64,000 nt of DNA from the NCBI RefSeq assembly GCF_900187125.1, contig NZ_LT906468.1:3100001-3164000 (forward strand), read 5' to 3'. Positions 18,701 through 27,776 of the stretch are shown here, piece by piece. How positions within the stretch are numbered: the stretch's first letter is position 1; every line of letters begins with the position of its first letter. A program made the translations under genes and the position numbers. The notes beneath the pieces were generated by a model that saw only the letters and a list, made by a program, of their open reading frames with translations, searched no databases and had not been told where the DNA came from. Source of the DNA: Sphingobacterium mizutaii. Lineage in GTDB: Bacteria > Bacteroidota > Bacteroidia > Sphingobacteriales > Sphingobacteriaceae.

Positions 18701-18851
18701 AAAGAACCCCATACATTTCAGGGCTCAACTTCGAACTTGGTTTAGAGTCTACATCAAACCCTTTCTTAACCAAATATTCAACAGCTGTGCCTATCCCAAT
18801 GTTGAGTTCTTTTGCCGCCTTAAGCAAGTTTATACTTTTACCTTCTGTCAT
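15759..18851 (-). CDS. infB: Translation initiation factor IF-2
   Basis: IF-2 is a GTPase that brings initiator tRNA to the 30S subunit. The protein is 1030 aa. An IF2_N domain ('[20 protein letters not shown]') starts it, then a Lys/Glu/Pro-rich linker, then a striking Gly/Gln/His/Asn-rich stretch (about residues 297-387), a second IF2_N-type domain, and the GTPase core with 'GHVDHGKT' (about 537), '[10 protein letters not shown]', 'DTPGHEA' and '[10 protein letters not shown]'. Domains II, III and C2 complete it. ATG 18851 gives the family N-terminus. It is the last gene of the conserved rimP-nusA-infB operon, 102 bases after nusA. Confidence 0.98.
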   Translation of the reverse strand: MTEGKSINLLKAAKELNIGIGTAVEYLVKKGFDVDSKPSSKLSPEMYGVLLKEFQGDKIVKDEAKQIVIGKIRREEGPATGTASSSPESTEEKESPADVKEILIKNASTENAQPAEDPKKEDSGSALKVVGKIDLDSLKRGKPAAKPEPKEEKPAEPEKKVEVKKEEAPVAKQEVEPKKEEVAKVEEKKPVVEEPVKPAQPVKTEVPVQTEKPAQPEKVAPPQKSEKIEKQPEEVKKNKEVEKPAAKAEPADDVIRARSETLSGPKVVGKIQLPVSKPHKPVASSSNNAGGNQHDNKRKRKRTNKPNTGHGAPGHGQGHQGQGQHGQNQGQAGQGQGQGHGQQHGNRQDGGNRPPFQGGNRPNRGNHPNNDRHGNNRGRNDRNRKPDTPKEEPTEKEIQDQIKATLARLSGAGKSGKFAQRAKLRRQKRDDIALSAEEAAMEEAAMSKVLRVTEFVTANELANLMDVPVTQVIGTCMSLGMFVSINQRLDAETLAIVADEFGFQIEFIKPEDEETTELEEANDETRLVPRAPIVTVMGHVDHGKTSLLDYIRKANVTKGEAGGITQHIGAYAVQLEGGKKITFLDTPGHEAFTAMRARGAQVTDIVIIVIAADDAVMPQTKEAINHAMAANVPIVFAFTKVDKPGANADKIREQLSIMNILVEDWGGKYQAQEISAKTGENVELLLEKVLLEAELLELTADPKKRAVGSVIEAALDKGRGIVTTVLVQGGTLKIGDPILAGSYSGKVKALTNERGERVKEAGPSMPVQILGMSGAPTAGDKLYVMESESEARQVANKRLQLQREQGMRATKHITLDEIGRRLAIGNFKELNIIVKGDVDGSIEALSDSLLKLSTDEIQVNIIHKSVGAISESDVLLASASDAIIIGFQVRPTQNARKLAENEQIDIRLYSIIYDAIEEIKSAMEGMLAPKLEEKIVAEVEIREVFKISKVGSIAGCMVLDGKINRNNDVRIIRDGVVIHTGKLASLKRFKDDVKEVAQGYECGLSIERFNDIQEKDIVEAFEQVEVKRKL

Positions 18852-18953
18852 CTACTATTTCCTAAATATAATTTCGTACTACAAAAATATGTTTTTTTAC
18901 AAGGATTTAACAATTTATTATAAATTGTTAAACCCTCAGATTCGAACTTTTTA

Positions 18954-20192
18954 TTATTCGAATTCCGCTTGTAAAATACGTACGATCTCGCGAATGGTAT
19001 CTTCTTCTAAATCTGTACGTCTTACAAGTTCTTCTTCGGACAGTGCCAATACAGATCTAGCTGTATCTAAACCAACGCGTTTAAACTCGTCGATAATCCA
19101 TCCGTCAATTTCATCTGCAAATTCTTCGATGTCCACATCCTCCTCTTCTTCTCCGCTCTCACGGTATACATCGATTTCATAACCAGTTAATTTACCAGCT
19201 AATTTAATATTGTGTCCTCCACGGCCAATTGCCAATGAAACCTGATCTGGTTTCAAGTAAACCGCCGCAGTTTTGTTTTCTTCATCAATCTTGATTGAAG
19301 TAATACGTGCAGGACTTAATGCACGCGTAATATACAGGGAGTGGTTGGTTGTAAAGTTGATTACGTCGATGTTCTCATTGCGCAACTCACGAACGATACC
19401 ATGGATACGTGATCCTTTCATACCCACACAAGCACCAACTGGATCGATACGGTCATCATAAGACTCAACAGCTACCTTAGCACGTTCTCCTGGTTCACGA
19501 ACGATCTTTTTAATTGTGATCAAACCATCAAAGATCTCAGGAACTTCAAGTTCGAATAATCTTTGCAAGAACTCTGAAGCGGTACGAGAGATAATAATCT
19601 TAGGATTATTGTTCATCATGTCCACTTTGTCAACAACCGCACGGATGCTATCACCTTTTTTGAAGTAATCCGCTGGGATTTGCTCACTTTTAGGTAGGAT
19701 CAATTCATTTCCATCTTCATCTAATACCAAGATCTCTTTCTTCCAGATCTGATAAACCTCGCCAATAACCAACTCGCCTTCACGGTCTTTGTATTTCTTG
19801 AAGACTTCATCTTTCTCAAGCTCAAGGATTTTAGAAACCAATGTTTGGCGAGCCGCTAAAATTGCACGTCTACCAAAGCTTTCTAAAGTAATTTGCTCAA
19901 TGTAATCATCCCCAACTTCTAAATCTGGATCATATTTGTGCGCTTCTTCCAATTCGATCTCCAAATCATCATCTTCAGAGAAACCATCTTCCATAACTAC
20001 ACGCGTACGCCAGATCTCCAAGTCACCGTTATCTGGGTTGACAATAACGTCTACATTCTCGTCAGTTCCAAAACGCTTACGGATCATACTGCGGAACACC
20101 TCCTCCAAAACGGTAATTACGGTTGGACGGTCGATGTTCTTAAAGTCTTTAAACTCTTGAAACGAGTCAATCAAGTTTATATTAGTACTCAT
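18954..20192 (-). CDS. nusA: Transcription termination/antitermination factor NusA
   Basis: NusA binds RNA polymerase and modulates pausing, termination and antitermination. This 412-aa protein has the NusA N-terminal domain ('LIDSFQEFKDFKNIDRPTVI' to about residue 125), an S1 domain ('GEVYQIWKKEILVLDEDGN'), KH1 with 'GACVGMKGSRIHGIVRELRN', KH2 with 'VSLAIGRGGHNIKLAGKLTG' and a short acidic helical tail. The E. coli type C-terminal repeats are largely absent, as usual in Bacteroidota. The start is two bases after the rimP stop codon. Confidence 0.98.
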   Translation of the reverse strand: MSTNINLIDSFQEFKDFKNIDRPTVITVLEEVFRSMIRKRFGTDENVDVIVNPDNGDLEIWRTRVVMEDGFSEDDDLEIELEEAHKYDPDLEVGDDYIEQITLESFGRRAILAARQTLVSKILELEKDEVFKKYKDREGELVIGEVYQIWKKEILVLDEDGNELILPKSEQIPADYFKKGDSIRAVVDKVDMMNNNPKIIISRTASEFLQRLFELEVPEIFDGLITIKKIVREPGERAKVAVESYDDRIDPVGACVGMKGSRIHGIVRELRNENIDVINFTTNHSLYITRALSPARITSIKIDEENKTAAVYLKPDQVSLAIGRGGHNIKLAGKLTGYEIDVYRESGEEEEDVDIEEFADEIDGWIIDEFKRVGLDTARSVLALSEEELVRRTDLEEDTIREIVRILQAEFE

Positions 20193-20194
20193 TC

Positions 20195-20659
20195 TTATTT
20201 AAATGAAATTAACACCTTTGTTTCCTTTATTTTTTCTAAGGGAATTTCAGCTTGTTGTAACACGGCTTTCTTTCCTTTTTCTTTTACTTTCTCTTCTATG
20301 CTGATCGACCCATCGTTGATTGCCAGTAGCTGTCCTTCTCGTTTTGTTCCATCCTGCATCTTCACCTGAACATCTCTACCGATATTCTTCTCGTACTGTC
20401 TATTCAATAACAAAGGGGAATCAATACCTGGAGAGGAAACCTCCAAACGATAGGCCTTATCAATCACGTTCTCTTCTTCTAAATGGAAACCAACATGGCG
20501 ACTCACTTGAACACAATCTTCAATTGCAATCCCATTATCACCATCTAAAAGAATCTCTAAAACGCCATTCTTTAAAAACCGAACACTGACAATAAATAGA
20601 TCCGGTCTGTCGGCAATTTTTTCTTCTACTAACTCGATTACTCGATTTTCAACCTGCAT
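20195..20659 (-). CDS. rimP: Ribosome maturation factor RimP
   Basis: RimP assists maturation of the 30S subunit. The 154-aa protein has the N-terminal alpha/beta domain ('FIVSVRFLKNGVLEILLDGD', 'GIAIEDCVQVSRHV') and the motif 'YRLEVSSPGIDSPL' that is characteristic of RimP, then a C-terminal Sm-like domain. It is the first gene of the rimP-nusA-infB operon. A promoter candidate lies at 20718-20749, and a strong hairpin sits between that promoter and the start codon. Confidence 0.97.
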   Translation of the reverse strand: MQVENRVIELVEEKIADRPDLFIVSVRFLKNGVLEILLDGDNGIAIEDCVQVSRHVGFHLEEENVIDKAYRLEVSSPGIDSPLLLNRQYEKNIGRDVQVKMQDGTKREGQLLAINDGSISIEEKVKEKGKKAVLQQAEIPLEKIKETKVLISFK

Positions 20660-20674
20660 ATTTTAAAAAATGAA

Positions 20675-20703
20675 TTAAAAAAGGGGGCATACCATGCCCC
20701 CTT
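20675..20703 (-). terminator. GC-rich terminator-like hairpin between S24 gene and rimP
   Basis: Arms 20681-20690 and 20694-20703 (AAGGGGGCAT/ATGCCCCCTT) pair perfectly with a 3-base loop. On the minus strand they are followed by six T residues. It can terminate the S24 repressor transcript, but it also lies just downstream of the predicted rimP operon promoter. Confidence 0.88.
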
Positions 20704-20717
20704 CCTTTCAGATAGTA

Positions 20718-20749
20718 CAAAGGTACAAAATGATTTTCTTATTTACAAA
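20718..20749 (-). promoter_or_regulatory. Candidate promoter of rimP-nusA-infB
   Basis: On the minus strand, a TTTG -33 element (20746-20749) and TACCTTTG -7 element (20718-20725) are separated by 20 bases, close to the Bacteroidota consensus. The expected start site is near 20711, about 50 bases before the rimP start codon. Confidence 0.65.
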
Positions 20750-20763
20750 CCATGAATTTGATG

Positions 20764-21537
20764 TTAATTTTTATCGACTACAGAATTGATGGTTTTCTGC
20801 ATTTGCGCCATCATAGAGGACAATGCTTCCAGTGTTGGTTCTGGATTTGGTTCAGGCAGCTCCGTACTCACAAAAGCCTTTGCCTTCCAGACTTCTAAGA
20901 TTTCGTTAGCTGAAACCCAATACGGTTCATAGGTTTTATTGTCTGACACCAACTTCAGCCCTTTATCTTCTTTAAATTTTTGACCGATCCTTTTATAGAC
21001 AATCCCTTCATCTGAAGACACGACCACATAGGTCTGTCCAGGTTTGATATCATGCCAATTCTCTACATACTCCGCTATAATCAAAGATCCAGACGCTAAA
21101 GGCAACATCGAGTCCCCCTTGATTTCAAAGGCTCTGTAGGTCCCTTGGTTGAACATAGGTAAGGAAAATTTTGGCAACTCACTTACATATTCAGGATCCG
21201 CATAGCCATTCAAATAACCCGCACTTGCCTTTACTGGGACCAATTCGATATTCTCCCTATCATTGGAGTCAACAGTTACACTCAGTACCCTTAGATTAGA
21301 GGCATTGCTTTTTGGAGTTGGCTTCCATTTATCATCAATTACATCATTGGCCAATTCATCCATACTCAACTCATAGAACTCTGCTATCTTATTTAGCAAT
21401 TCATACTTAGGCTCCGCCCTATCTTCTTCATAAGCGCCCACTGAAGCACGCTTAATTTCCATTAAATCAGCAAACTGCTGCTGTGTTAATCCTTTTTTCT
21501 TGCGAAGATATTTAAGATTTGATGAAATATTAGCCAT
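20764..21537 (-). CDS. LexA-like repressor: XRE helix-turn-helix plus S24 peptidase
   Basis: This 257-aa regulator probably represses promoters and self-cleaves on a damage or stress signal. Residues 1-65 are an XRE/Cro helix-turn-helix ('KKKGLTQQQFADLMEIKRAS'). The C-terminal half is an S24 LexA-type domain with the catalytic Ser in 'KGDSMLPLASG' (about 142) and Lys in 'GIVYKRIG' (about 181). An Ala-Gly pair in 'KASAGYLNGY' (about 104) fits the cleavage site. A Gln/Met-rich tail follows. It is divergent from the GIY-YIG-like gene across an interval with two dyads, likely its own operator. It could be a prophage-like or a housekeeping regulator; no phage genes are near. Confidence 0.9.
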   Translation of the reverse strand: MANISSNLKYLRKKKGLTQQQFADLMEIKRASVGAYEEDRAEPKYELLNKIAEFYELSMDELANDVIDDKWKPTPKSNASNLRVLSVTVDSNDRENIELVPVKASAGYLNGYADPEYVSELPKFSLPMFNQGTYRAFEIKGDSMLPLASGSLIIAEYVENWHDIKPGQTYVVVSSDEGIVYKRIGQKFKEDKGLKLVSDNKTYEPYWVSANEILEVWKAKAFVSTELPEPNPEPTLEALSSMMAQMQKTINSVVDKN

Positions 21538-21561
21538 AGATTTTTTATTTATTTTTTTTGA

Positions 21562-21595
21562 AATACTAAATTTATTAGTATTATTGTACCAATAA
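21562..21595. promoter_or_regulatory. Two dyads in divergent promoter region, candidate operators
   Basis: An inverted repeat with 8-base arms AATACTAA/TTAGTATT and a 5-base spacer (21562-21582) adjoins a second dyad TTATTG/CAATAA (21581-21595). They lie between the divergent S24 repressor and GIY-YIG-like genes, where an autoregulatory operator is expected. Confidence 0.5.
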
Positions 21596-21648
21596 AATTA
21601 GCAAAACGATTGCAAATTACCAAATAATTTAGCTAAAGCAAGAATAAA

Positions 21649-21972
21649 ATGAATAAATACTATACTTATATCGCTACAGATTCTAATCGCAAGTTCTTAC
21701 AGGCAGGATTTTGCCAAGATTTAAATTCAGTATACCAAGATATGCAGAGCAGCCAAGAGCCTACGCTATTTTCATTTGCCATGTTAAACCGAATCGTCTT
21801 AGTTGAAACACACAATAGCTTGTATGAAGCCGACAGAAGGTTAAAGGAATTGAACGCAATGGGTAGAATCGTAAAGGAAAGATTGATCCGCAAGACCAAT
21901 CCAAATTGGCTTAGCCTATGTCCTAACCTATCAAAATTCAGGACAAACAAAAAAGCCGTTGTTTATGCATAA
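21649..21972 (+). CDS. Degenerate GIY-YIG-like small protein
   Basis: This 107-aa protein appears to keep the GIY-YIG endonuclease scaffold. 'YYTYIATDSNRKFLQAGFCQ' sits where the GIY and YIG strands belong. 'RIVLVETHNSLYEADRRLKE' followed by 'ERLIRKTNPNWLSL' matches the family's second half (LVYxE, A-x-x-R-E-x-x-L-K, L-I, NPxW). The Gly of the YIG motif appears displaced and the usual catalytic Glu in the helix is an Asp, so nuclease activity is doubtful. It is transcribed divergently from a LexA-like repressor, suggesting control by that repressor. The assignment is by pattern only. Confidence 0.6.
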   Translation: MNKYYTYIATDSNRKFLQAGFCQDLNSVYQDMQSSQEPTLFSFAMLNRIVLVETHNSLYEADRRLKELNAMGRIVKERLIRKTNPNWLSLCPNLSKFRTNKKAVVYA

Positions 21973-21987
21973 GCTATAAACAACGGC
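21949..21987 (-). terminator. Terminator of the fusion gene, overlapping the convergent gene's 3' end
   Basis: Twelve-base arms 21955-21966 and 21976-21987 (GCCGTTGTTTAT type) pair perfectly. On the minus strand they are followed by six T residues. The left arm lies within the last codons of the convergent GIY-YIG-like gene. Confidence 0.82.
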
Positions 21988-22046
21988 CTTAACAACCTTT
22001 CCCTACACTAATCTCAATATCTCTCGCACTTTTCTAGATAGTTAGA

Positions 22047-25000
22047 CTACCATCCCGGAGCAAAGTTTAATCCAAAGGTTCCAAATTTCTCCCTAGTTGG
22101 ATTATTGAGTTGTATAGCATAATAAGGCTCTAATATCATCGCCCCAAACAAATTGACACGTAGCGAAACACCTGCACTGAACACAGGCATGGTCACCCTT
22201 GGATCATAACTGCTATAGTTCTGTCCATTGACCGATTCATTTACGATATCACTATCGGTTTTCTTCCACTTCACGATACTGTTGTTACTCCAAGCCAAAC
22301 CTCCATCAATAAAGAAGTTCAGATCCGAAAACAATAATCCCGAAGGAATAACCGCCAGTTTCTCCGGTCCTGTAAATGGCAGCCTTACTTCAAAGTTTCC
22401 AACAACCATTTTAGATCCTGACAAATCATTGTAACCAATCATACTATTAGGACCAAATGAATTGGACTCAAATCCACGCACCATATACGGGTATCCTATA
22501 TAAATATTGTAAAGCCTATCAGCATCAGTTCCCATACGCATGTATGAGTAAACCCTGGCTGCGATAGTAACTGGTTTGATTCTTTGATACTTTCTCAAAT
22601 CCACGTTCAAAGCAGTGAAGCTATAGGTACCGAAATATTGCTCTGCTCCTAACCTATATCTGAAACCTTGTAGAGGAGCTGCAATACCAAAGACAGCATT
22701 ATCACCTACAAAACCTGCATTCACTTGCATCAAGTTAAAAGGATCCAAATTGGACACGCCTAATGCTTTGGCGGCCTCATCGTTAGGAACCCGCTCCCGG
22801 TTTCCATAATAGTTATAATAACTTTGGGTAAAGCGGTCAACACGGTAGGAGTTATAAGAAACGGCACCACCTGTCTCAAAGCGATGGTGTCTATTGAACG
22901 GATAAGCCACAAATGCATCAGCCTGGCTTTGGAAAGACCTCACCAAATACTGGTCGATTACCGGCTCAACACCATTACCTAAATCCCTTTGATCAAAATT
23001 ATAGAACCCAAAACGGTATGGAATATGCGATAATGACCCACCCCAGTTCCAACGGCTTCTTTGGTTGATATAAGCCACCTGACCACCGAAATCATAGATT
23101 TCACCATTGATATTCAAGGCAGCAAAGATTTGGTTATAACCCAGAATGTCGGAAAACATCCCTTGTATACCAGAGTTTATACCGGCTCCATACCTCGAAC
23201 CCACCGACATCCCTACTCCACTGTTTGCCAAATAATCCAATTTGAATTTTGGTTTATAGGGAATATTTTGGATCTGCGAATCAGAAATCCTTCCGTAGGC
23301 ATTGAAGTTATAGAGGTTGGTATTCACCACATCTACCCCACGGCTTTGAACTGGCGGCAACATAGCTGCCTCTAAGTTCACGACTCCTGGATCCACTGAT
23401 TTTGTTTCAAACTCAGAACTCTTAGCCTTATAGATCGAAAAGGAATTATTCTTGAAATAAGAATAGATAATATCATCATTAGCTGAGACGCTCATCGCCG
23501 GAGAATATTCCGTAATACCACTGATCCCAGTAAAGAAATCAGTCATTCTCTCTACATGGCCACCATCGATGACTATACGGTACATATTTCTAAATCCATC
23601 ACTATTGGACAGGAAATAGATTTCTTTACCTGATGAAGAGAAGTGAGGATTCAGGTTATTCGCTCCTGGGAACACAGGAATATTTTTTATTTCTTTGGTA
23701 TTGACATCAACAACCGCTAATCCCATAGGGATATCAACTGATCTGCTGGCTGACTCCAAAGACATCCTATCTGTACTGAACACGATATACTTACCATCCC
23801 TTGAAAAACTTGGTTGGAAATCAGAATATTTATCATCAGTTAACTGCTGTAAGTCCTTTGACTCCAAGTCATAGGTATAAATATCACTTCTTCCGTTCTT
23901 TAGACCGGAGAATGCCACCAAGCTTCCGTTTGGCGCCCAGGTGATATTAGTAAACTCCGTGATATCACCCATTGCTTGGACCGTCAAGGTCTTACCTGTT
24001 CCGATATCTACGATCATCAGCTTATTTTTCCCTTCACTGAAAACTGAAAAAGCGAACTTCTTGCTGTCAGGAGAAAAAGTACCGGCAGACTCTATGAAAC
24101 TAAATTCATCAATATCTTTATTGGTGAGTCGACTCCCGAGTTTTCTAACAATATTTCCGGTTTCGGCATCCGCCAGAAACAGGTCAATACTGAACATATC
24201 CATCTCGGACAAGAAAACCACATATTTACCATCAGGAGAAATAGCCGGCGACACATTCATCCGACCTGCATTTTTAGTAGAAAGCAATAATTTACCAATT
24301 GGATTCGAGGTCGTATCCTTACCTATATTTCTATAGGAGTTCTCCATACTGTTCTTCCACAAGGTTGACATGGTCTGTGCATCATATCCAAAGACACGTT
24401 TTATCGCATTCTCATATCCATACTTCGCGGTTTCTATAAACAAAGGCATGATTACGGTATCCCCATAAGTTGAACCTAAATACGACCAAAATGCCTGTCC
24501 ATAGCGATACGGGAAATACTTGCTCGACTGCTCGGTCATCTGCCTCAAACTCGGAAGGTCATTCCTAGCATAAGAATCCCGCATCCACATGGAGGTAAAG
24601 GCATCTTTTTTTCCGATGGAAAAATATTCCGCCATACCCTCAACCATCCATAACGGAAGGTTTGCAATGTTTTCCAACCTGGTAGAATCCCCTCCTTCTA
24701 TCAGCACCCTATATTGAAAGGCATGGACCAGCTCGTGACCCAAAACATGTCTAGTTTGCTGATTGATCTGCATGATCGGCATCACGACACGCTGTTTAAA
24801 AGCTTCTGTAACACCGCCTGTTCCGACACTGATCTCACCGGAAATAGCAGTGGTCTGCTGGAATTCAGGATGGTTGTTATAAAGGATAATTGGGTTTTTT
24901 CTCGAAAAGGTATCTTGGAATACCTGTTGATGCAATTCATACCACACTTCAGATTCCTTCGCAAGCCAATTCATCATGGAATCATTTTGCAAATAATAAT

Positions 25001-25169
25001 AAATATTGAAATGTGGGGTATCATAAACCTTGAAATCAAGCTTCTTATACCTCATCTTATTCTGCCCAAAATATTGAGCATTGGCTTCCCCTGGCATCAA
25101 TGCCATAAATACAGCCAAAACAAGATTAATGCATAATATTCTCGCAAATAGCATGTGGTTAATTTTCAT
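22047..25169 (-). CDS. Outer-membrane fusion: gluzincin-like peptidase, beta-propeller and beta-barrel
   Basis: This 1040-aa protein has three parts. After a signal peptide ('ILCINLVLAVFMALMPGEANA') comes a peptidase_MA-like domain with 'GHELVHAFQ' (about 143) and a downstream 'MVEGMAEYF' giving the HExxH...E zinc site. Residues about 290-600 hold TolB/DPP-type propeller blades with repeated 'SPDGKYVVFLSEMD'-like units. Residues about 640-1040 are a beta-barrel resembling BamA/TamA-type surface antigens, with 'YMVRGFESNSFG' and 'LNFFIDGGLAW'. It is probably an outer-membrane, surface or periplasm-facing protein with proteolytic or assembly roles. The PBP gene is 49 bases upstream on the same strand. 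Confidence 0.85.
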   Translation of the reverse strand: MKINHMLFARILCINLVLAVFMALMPGEANAQYFGQNKMRYKKLDFKVYDTPHFNIYYYLQNDSMMNWLAKESEVWYELHQQVFQDTFSRKNPIILYNNHPEFQQTTAISGEISVGTGGVTEAFKQRVVMPIMQINQQTRHVLGHELVHAFQYRVLIEGGDSTRLENIANLPLWMVEGMAEYFSIGKKDAFTSMWMRDSYARNDLPSLRQMTEQSSKYFPYRYGQAFWSYLGSTYGDTVIMPLFIETAKYGYENAIKRVFGYDAQTMSTLWKNSMENSYRNIGKDTTSNPIGKLLLSTKNAGRMNVSPAISPDGKYVVFLSEMDMFSIDLFLADAETGNIVRKLGSRLTNKDIDEFSFIESAGTFSPDSKKFAFSVFSEGKNKLMIVDIGTGKTLTVQAMGDITEFTNITWAPNGSLVAFSGLKNGRSDIYTYDLESKDLQQLTDDKYSDFQPSFSRDGKYIVFSTDRMSLESASRSVDIPMGLAVVDVNTKEIKNIPVFPGANNLNPHFSSSGKEIYFLSNSDGFRNMYRIVIDGGHVERMTDFFTGISGITEYSPAMSVSANDDIIYSYFKNNSFSIYKAKSSEFETKSVDPGVVNLEAAMLPPVQSRGVDVVNTNLYNFNAYGRISDSQIQNIPYKPKFKLDYLANSGVGMSVGSRYGAGINSGIQGMFSDILGYNQIFAALNINGEIYDFGGQVAYINQRSRWNWGGSLSHIPYRFGFYNFDQRDLGNGVEPVIDQYLVRSFQSQADAFVAYPFNRHHRFETGGAVSYNSYRVDRFTQSYYNYYGNRERVPNDEAAKALGVSNLDPFNLMQVNAGFVGDNAVFGIAAPLQGFRYRLGAEQYFGTYSFTALNVDLRKYQRIKPVTIAARVYSYMRMGTDADRLYNIYIGYPYMVRGFESNSFGPNSMIGYNDLSGSKMVVGNFEVRLPFTGPEKLAVIPSGLLFSDLNFFIDGGLAWSNNSIVKWKKTDSDIVNESVNGQNYSSYDPRVTMPVFSAGVSLRVNLFGAMILEPYYAIQLNNPTREKFGTFGLNFAPGW

Positions 25170-25218
25170 AACTGATTATTAGTCAATAAAAATAATAAAA
25201 TCAATTCACTTCAATAGA

Positions 25219-27549
25219 TTAATTCGTCTCCTCTTGTTGCTCTTCATTATTATTTTGATTCAATAAATCAGGAAGAACAATGTTAGGAATTTCAGCATCA
25301 GGGTTCAGACCCTCTGTACTGCTACTATCTTGACGGACACGCACTCGTGGTCCCGGACAGTTATATTTCTTGGTAATTTCAACAGTTGGTTCCGGAAATT
25401 TCCCGAAGGTCACCCCCAATTCGGGATGCTTGTAAAGCTCTTCCATAAATAATGCATAGATCGGCAAAGCTGTTTTAGATCCTTCCCCAGTCGCGGAACT
25501 CTTAAAGTGGATACTTTGTTCATCACAACCTACCCAAACGCCAGCTACCAAATCTTTTGTCACTCCCATATACCAACCATCAACATAATCCGAAGAGGTT
25601 CCAGTCTTCCCACCGATTTGGTTCTCATCCTGAAAAAGATCCCATTCCCACAATGCCTGCGAAGTACCTCCCGATTCCTCGATGGTCCCTCTAAGCATAT
25701 AACCCATCAACCAAGCATTTTCAGCAGTAATCGCTTCTTTAGTACTGGTTTTGAATTCAGCCAATACCTTTCCGTCTTTATCTTCAATTCTTGAAACAAG
25801 TACTGGCTCGGTGCGCTTTCCTTCATTCATGAAAGTGCTATAGCCCCTTACCATTTCAAAAACAGAAACATCATTTGAACCTAAACCAACCGATGGTACA
25901 GACTCTAATTTACTATCAATACCACATTTGTGGGCCATCTCAACGACTTTGTCCCATCCAACCTTTTCCGTAATCTGAGCCGTAACTGTATTTAAAGAAC
26001 GAGCCATTGCGTGTCTTAGCGACAAGTCACTATGAGAAAATGACCAATCAGCATTTTTTGGCTCCCATATTTCATGCTCTCCCTTATTATTTATGAATTC
26101 GATTTTCACGGGCTTATCCGTGAATTTATCGCAAGGCGCTAGGCCTGATTCCAAAGCTGCTGCATAAGCAAATGGTTTGAAGGTCGAACCTGCCTGTCTT
26201 TTCGCTTGGTTTACATGGTCAAATTTGTAGTAGTTATGATTTATACCACCGACCCAGACTTTAATATTTCCGTTATAAGGATCCATGACCATCATACCGG
26301 TATTCAACATGGTCAAGTAATGCTTTAAGGAGTCCATGGTCGAATAATCCACCTTCTCCATCCCATCCCAGGTAAAGACCTCCATTGATTTTTTCTTGTT
26401 CAATTCCTCAAAGACCTTGGCCTCATCATTGTACTTTTTCATCAATGAAGCATAGATAGGAAGCTTTTTCGCATGATCTTCCAAGAAATTAGGAATAACA
26501 TTCCCTTCCTTATCTCTCCATGGCAACTCATTCCCCCACACATTATCCAAACGCTGTTGCAATTCTTTCATCTTCGTTGCCACAACTGTTTCAGCTATCT
26601 TCTGCATCCTGGAATCAATGGTGGTATAAATCTTCAGACCACTGGTATAGATATCGATCTCATTCTCTTCGCCCCAATCCTCTAACCATTTTTCAACGGC
26701 TGTTCTTAGGTATGAATCGTTTGAATTACGTACTTCTTGATTGTTCAGGTTCAAGCCTAATGAATCTTTACTTAAATTAGCCACCTCATCCTTCTTCAAA
26801 TAGCCTTCTTTTTCCATTTGGTTCAGAACAACATTTCGGCGTTGCAAAGCATTTTTAGGATTTCGGATTGGATTATAATAGGTAGTCCCCTTCAACATTC
26901 CCACCAAAACGGCAGCTTCATTTACAGAGACTTCACTTGGCAGCTTATCAAAATAGCGAACCGATGCTGATTTAATTCCGTAGGCATTATTGCTAAATGA
27001 AACGGTATTCAGATACATCGTCAAGATTTCTTCCTTACTGTATTTGCTCTCCAATTTGAAGGCGGTCATCCATTCCTTGTACTTTGTTACCAACAAACCA
27101 ATTCCTGGGATTTTACCAAGCAAACCTTGAGCATCTTTATAACGAGTTCTATATAAATTCTTGGCAAGCTGTTGGGTAATTGTACTTGCACCACGATCAG
27201 AACCACTTAAGGTTGAAAAAACACCTCCAAACAAACCAATAAAATCCACCCCATGATGTTTTCTAAAACGAACATCTTCAGTAGCGATTAAGGCATTAAC
27301 GATATTAGGAGAAATACTATCATAAGGAACTGGATCACGGTCTTGCTTATAATAACGACCAATTAAAACAGAGTCCGCTGTAAATAACTCTGAAGAAACA
27401 TTTAATTCAGGCAACAATATTTCTTTTTTGGTAGGCGATGATCCGAACAAGCCTAGGAAGTTAATTTGTACCGCGCAAGTAAATAAGATAATAAAGTAAA
27501 TAACAATCAGTGCGATACGCAAAAATTTGTTCCGGACTCGTTTAAACAT
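25219..27549 (-). CDS. Class A penicillin-binding protein (PBP1A-like)
   Basis: This bifunctional peptidoglycan synthase polymerises glycan strands and crosslinks peptides. It has 776 aa with an N-terminal membrane anchor. The glycosyltransferase 51 domain shows 'ATEDVRFRKHHGVDF' (about 91) and 'GASTITQQLAKNLYR'. The transpeptidase shows the SxxK serine in 'AGSTFKPFAYA' (about 457), an SLN-type motif in 'ARSLNTVTAQ', and 'GGKTGTSS' (about 646). A proline- and Asn/Gln-rich tail ends the protein. Length and domain order are normal for PBP1A. It is divergent from rpoN. Confidence 0.96.
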   Translation of the reverse strand: MFKRVRNKFLRIALIVIYFIILFTCAVQINFLGLFGSSPTKKEILLPELNVSSELFTADSVLIGRYYKQDRDPVPYDSISPNIVNALIATEDVRFRKHHGVDFIGLFGGVFSTLSGSDRGASTITQQLAKNLYRTRYKDAQGLLGKIPGIGLLVTKYKEWMTAFKLESKYSKEEILTMYLNTVSFSNNAYGIKSASVRYFDKLPSEVSVNEAAVLVGMLKGTTYYNPIRNPKNALQRRNVVLNQMEKEGYLKKDEVANLSKDSLGLNLNNQEVRNSNDSYLRTAVEKWLEDWGEENEIDIYTSGLKIYTTIDSRMQKIAETVVATKMKELQQRLDNVWGNELPWRDKEGNVIPNFLEDHAKKLPIYASLMKKYNDEAKVFEELNKKKSMEVFTWDGMEKVDYSTMDSLKHYLTMLNTGMMVMDPYNGNIKVWVGGINHNYYKFDHVNQAKRQAGSTFKPFAYAAALESGLAPCDKFTDKPVKIEFINNKGEHEIWEPKNADWSFSHSDLSLRHAMARSLNTVTAQITEKVGWDKVVEMAHKCGIDSKLESVPSVGLGSNDVSVFEMVRGYSTFMNEGKRTEPVLVSRIEDKDGKVLAEFKTSTKEAITAENAWLMGYMLRGTIEESGGTSQALWEWDLFQDENQIGGKTGTSSDYVDGWYMGVTKDLVAGVWVGCDEQSIHFKSSATGEGSKTALPIYALFMEELYKHPELGVTFGKFPEPTVEITKKYNCPGPRVRVRQDSSSTEGLNPDAEIPNIVLPDLLNQNNNEEQQEETN

Positions 27550-27776
27550 ACGGTAAATATGAACAAAACTTTGGAAAAAATCATATCAATTTGCCCAAAA
27601 ATGAAGCTTGAAATGAAAATTAACGAATTTTAACAAATGAGTTTTTTGGTTTTTAACTAGGCTGTTTTTCCGATACTTATAATAGCAAAAACTGTACCTA
27701 AACTATCTTTTGTTTACAACATCTTTACCTTATTAAATATAATTCCCTATTTTTACGTGATTTATTATTCGGGGAC

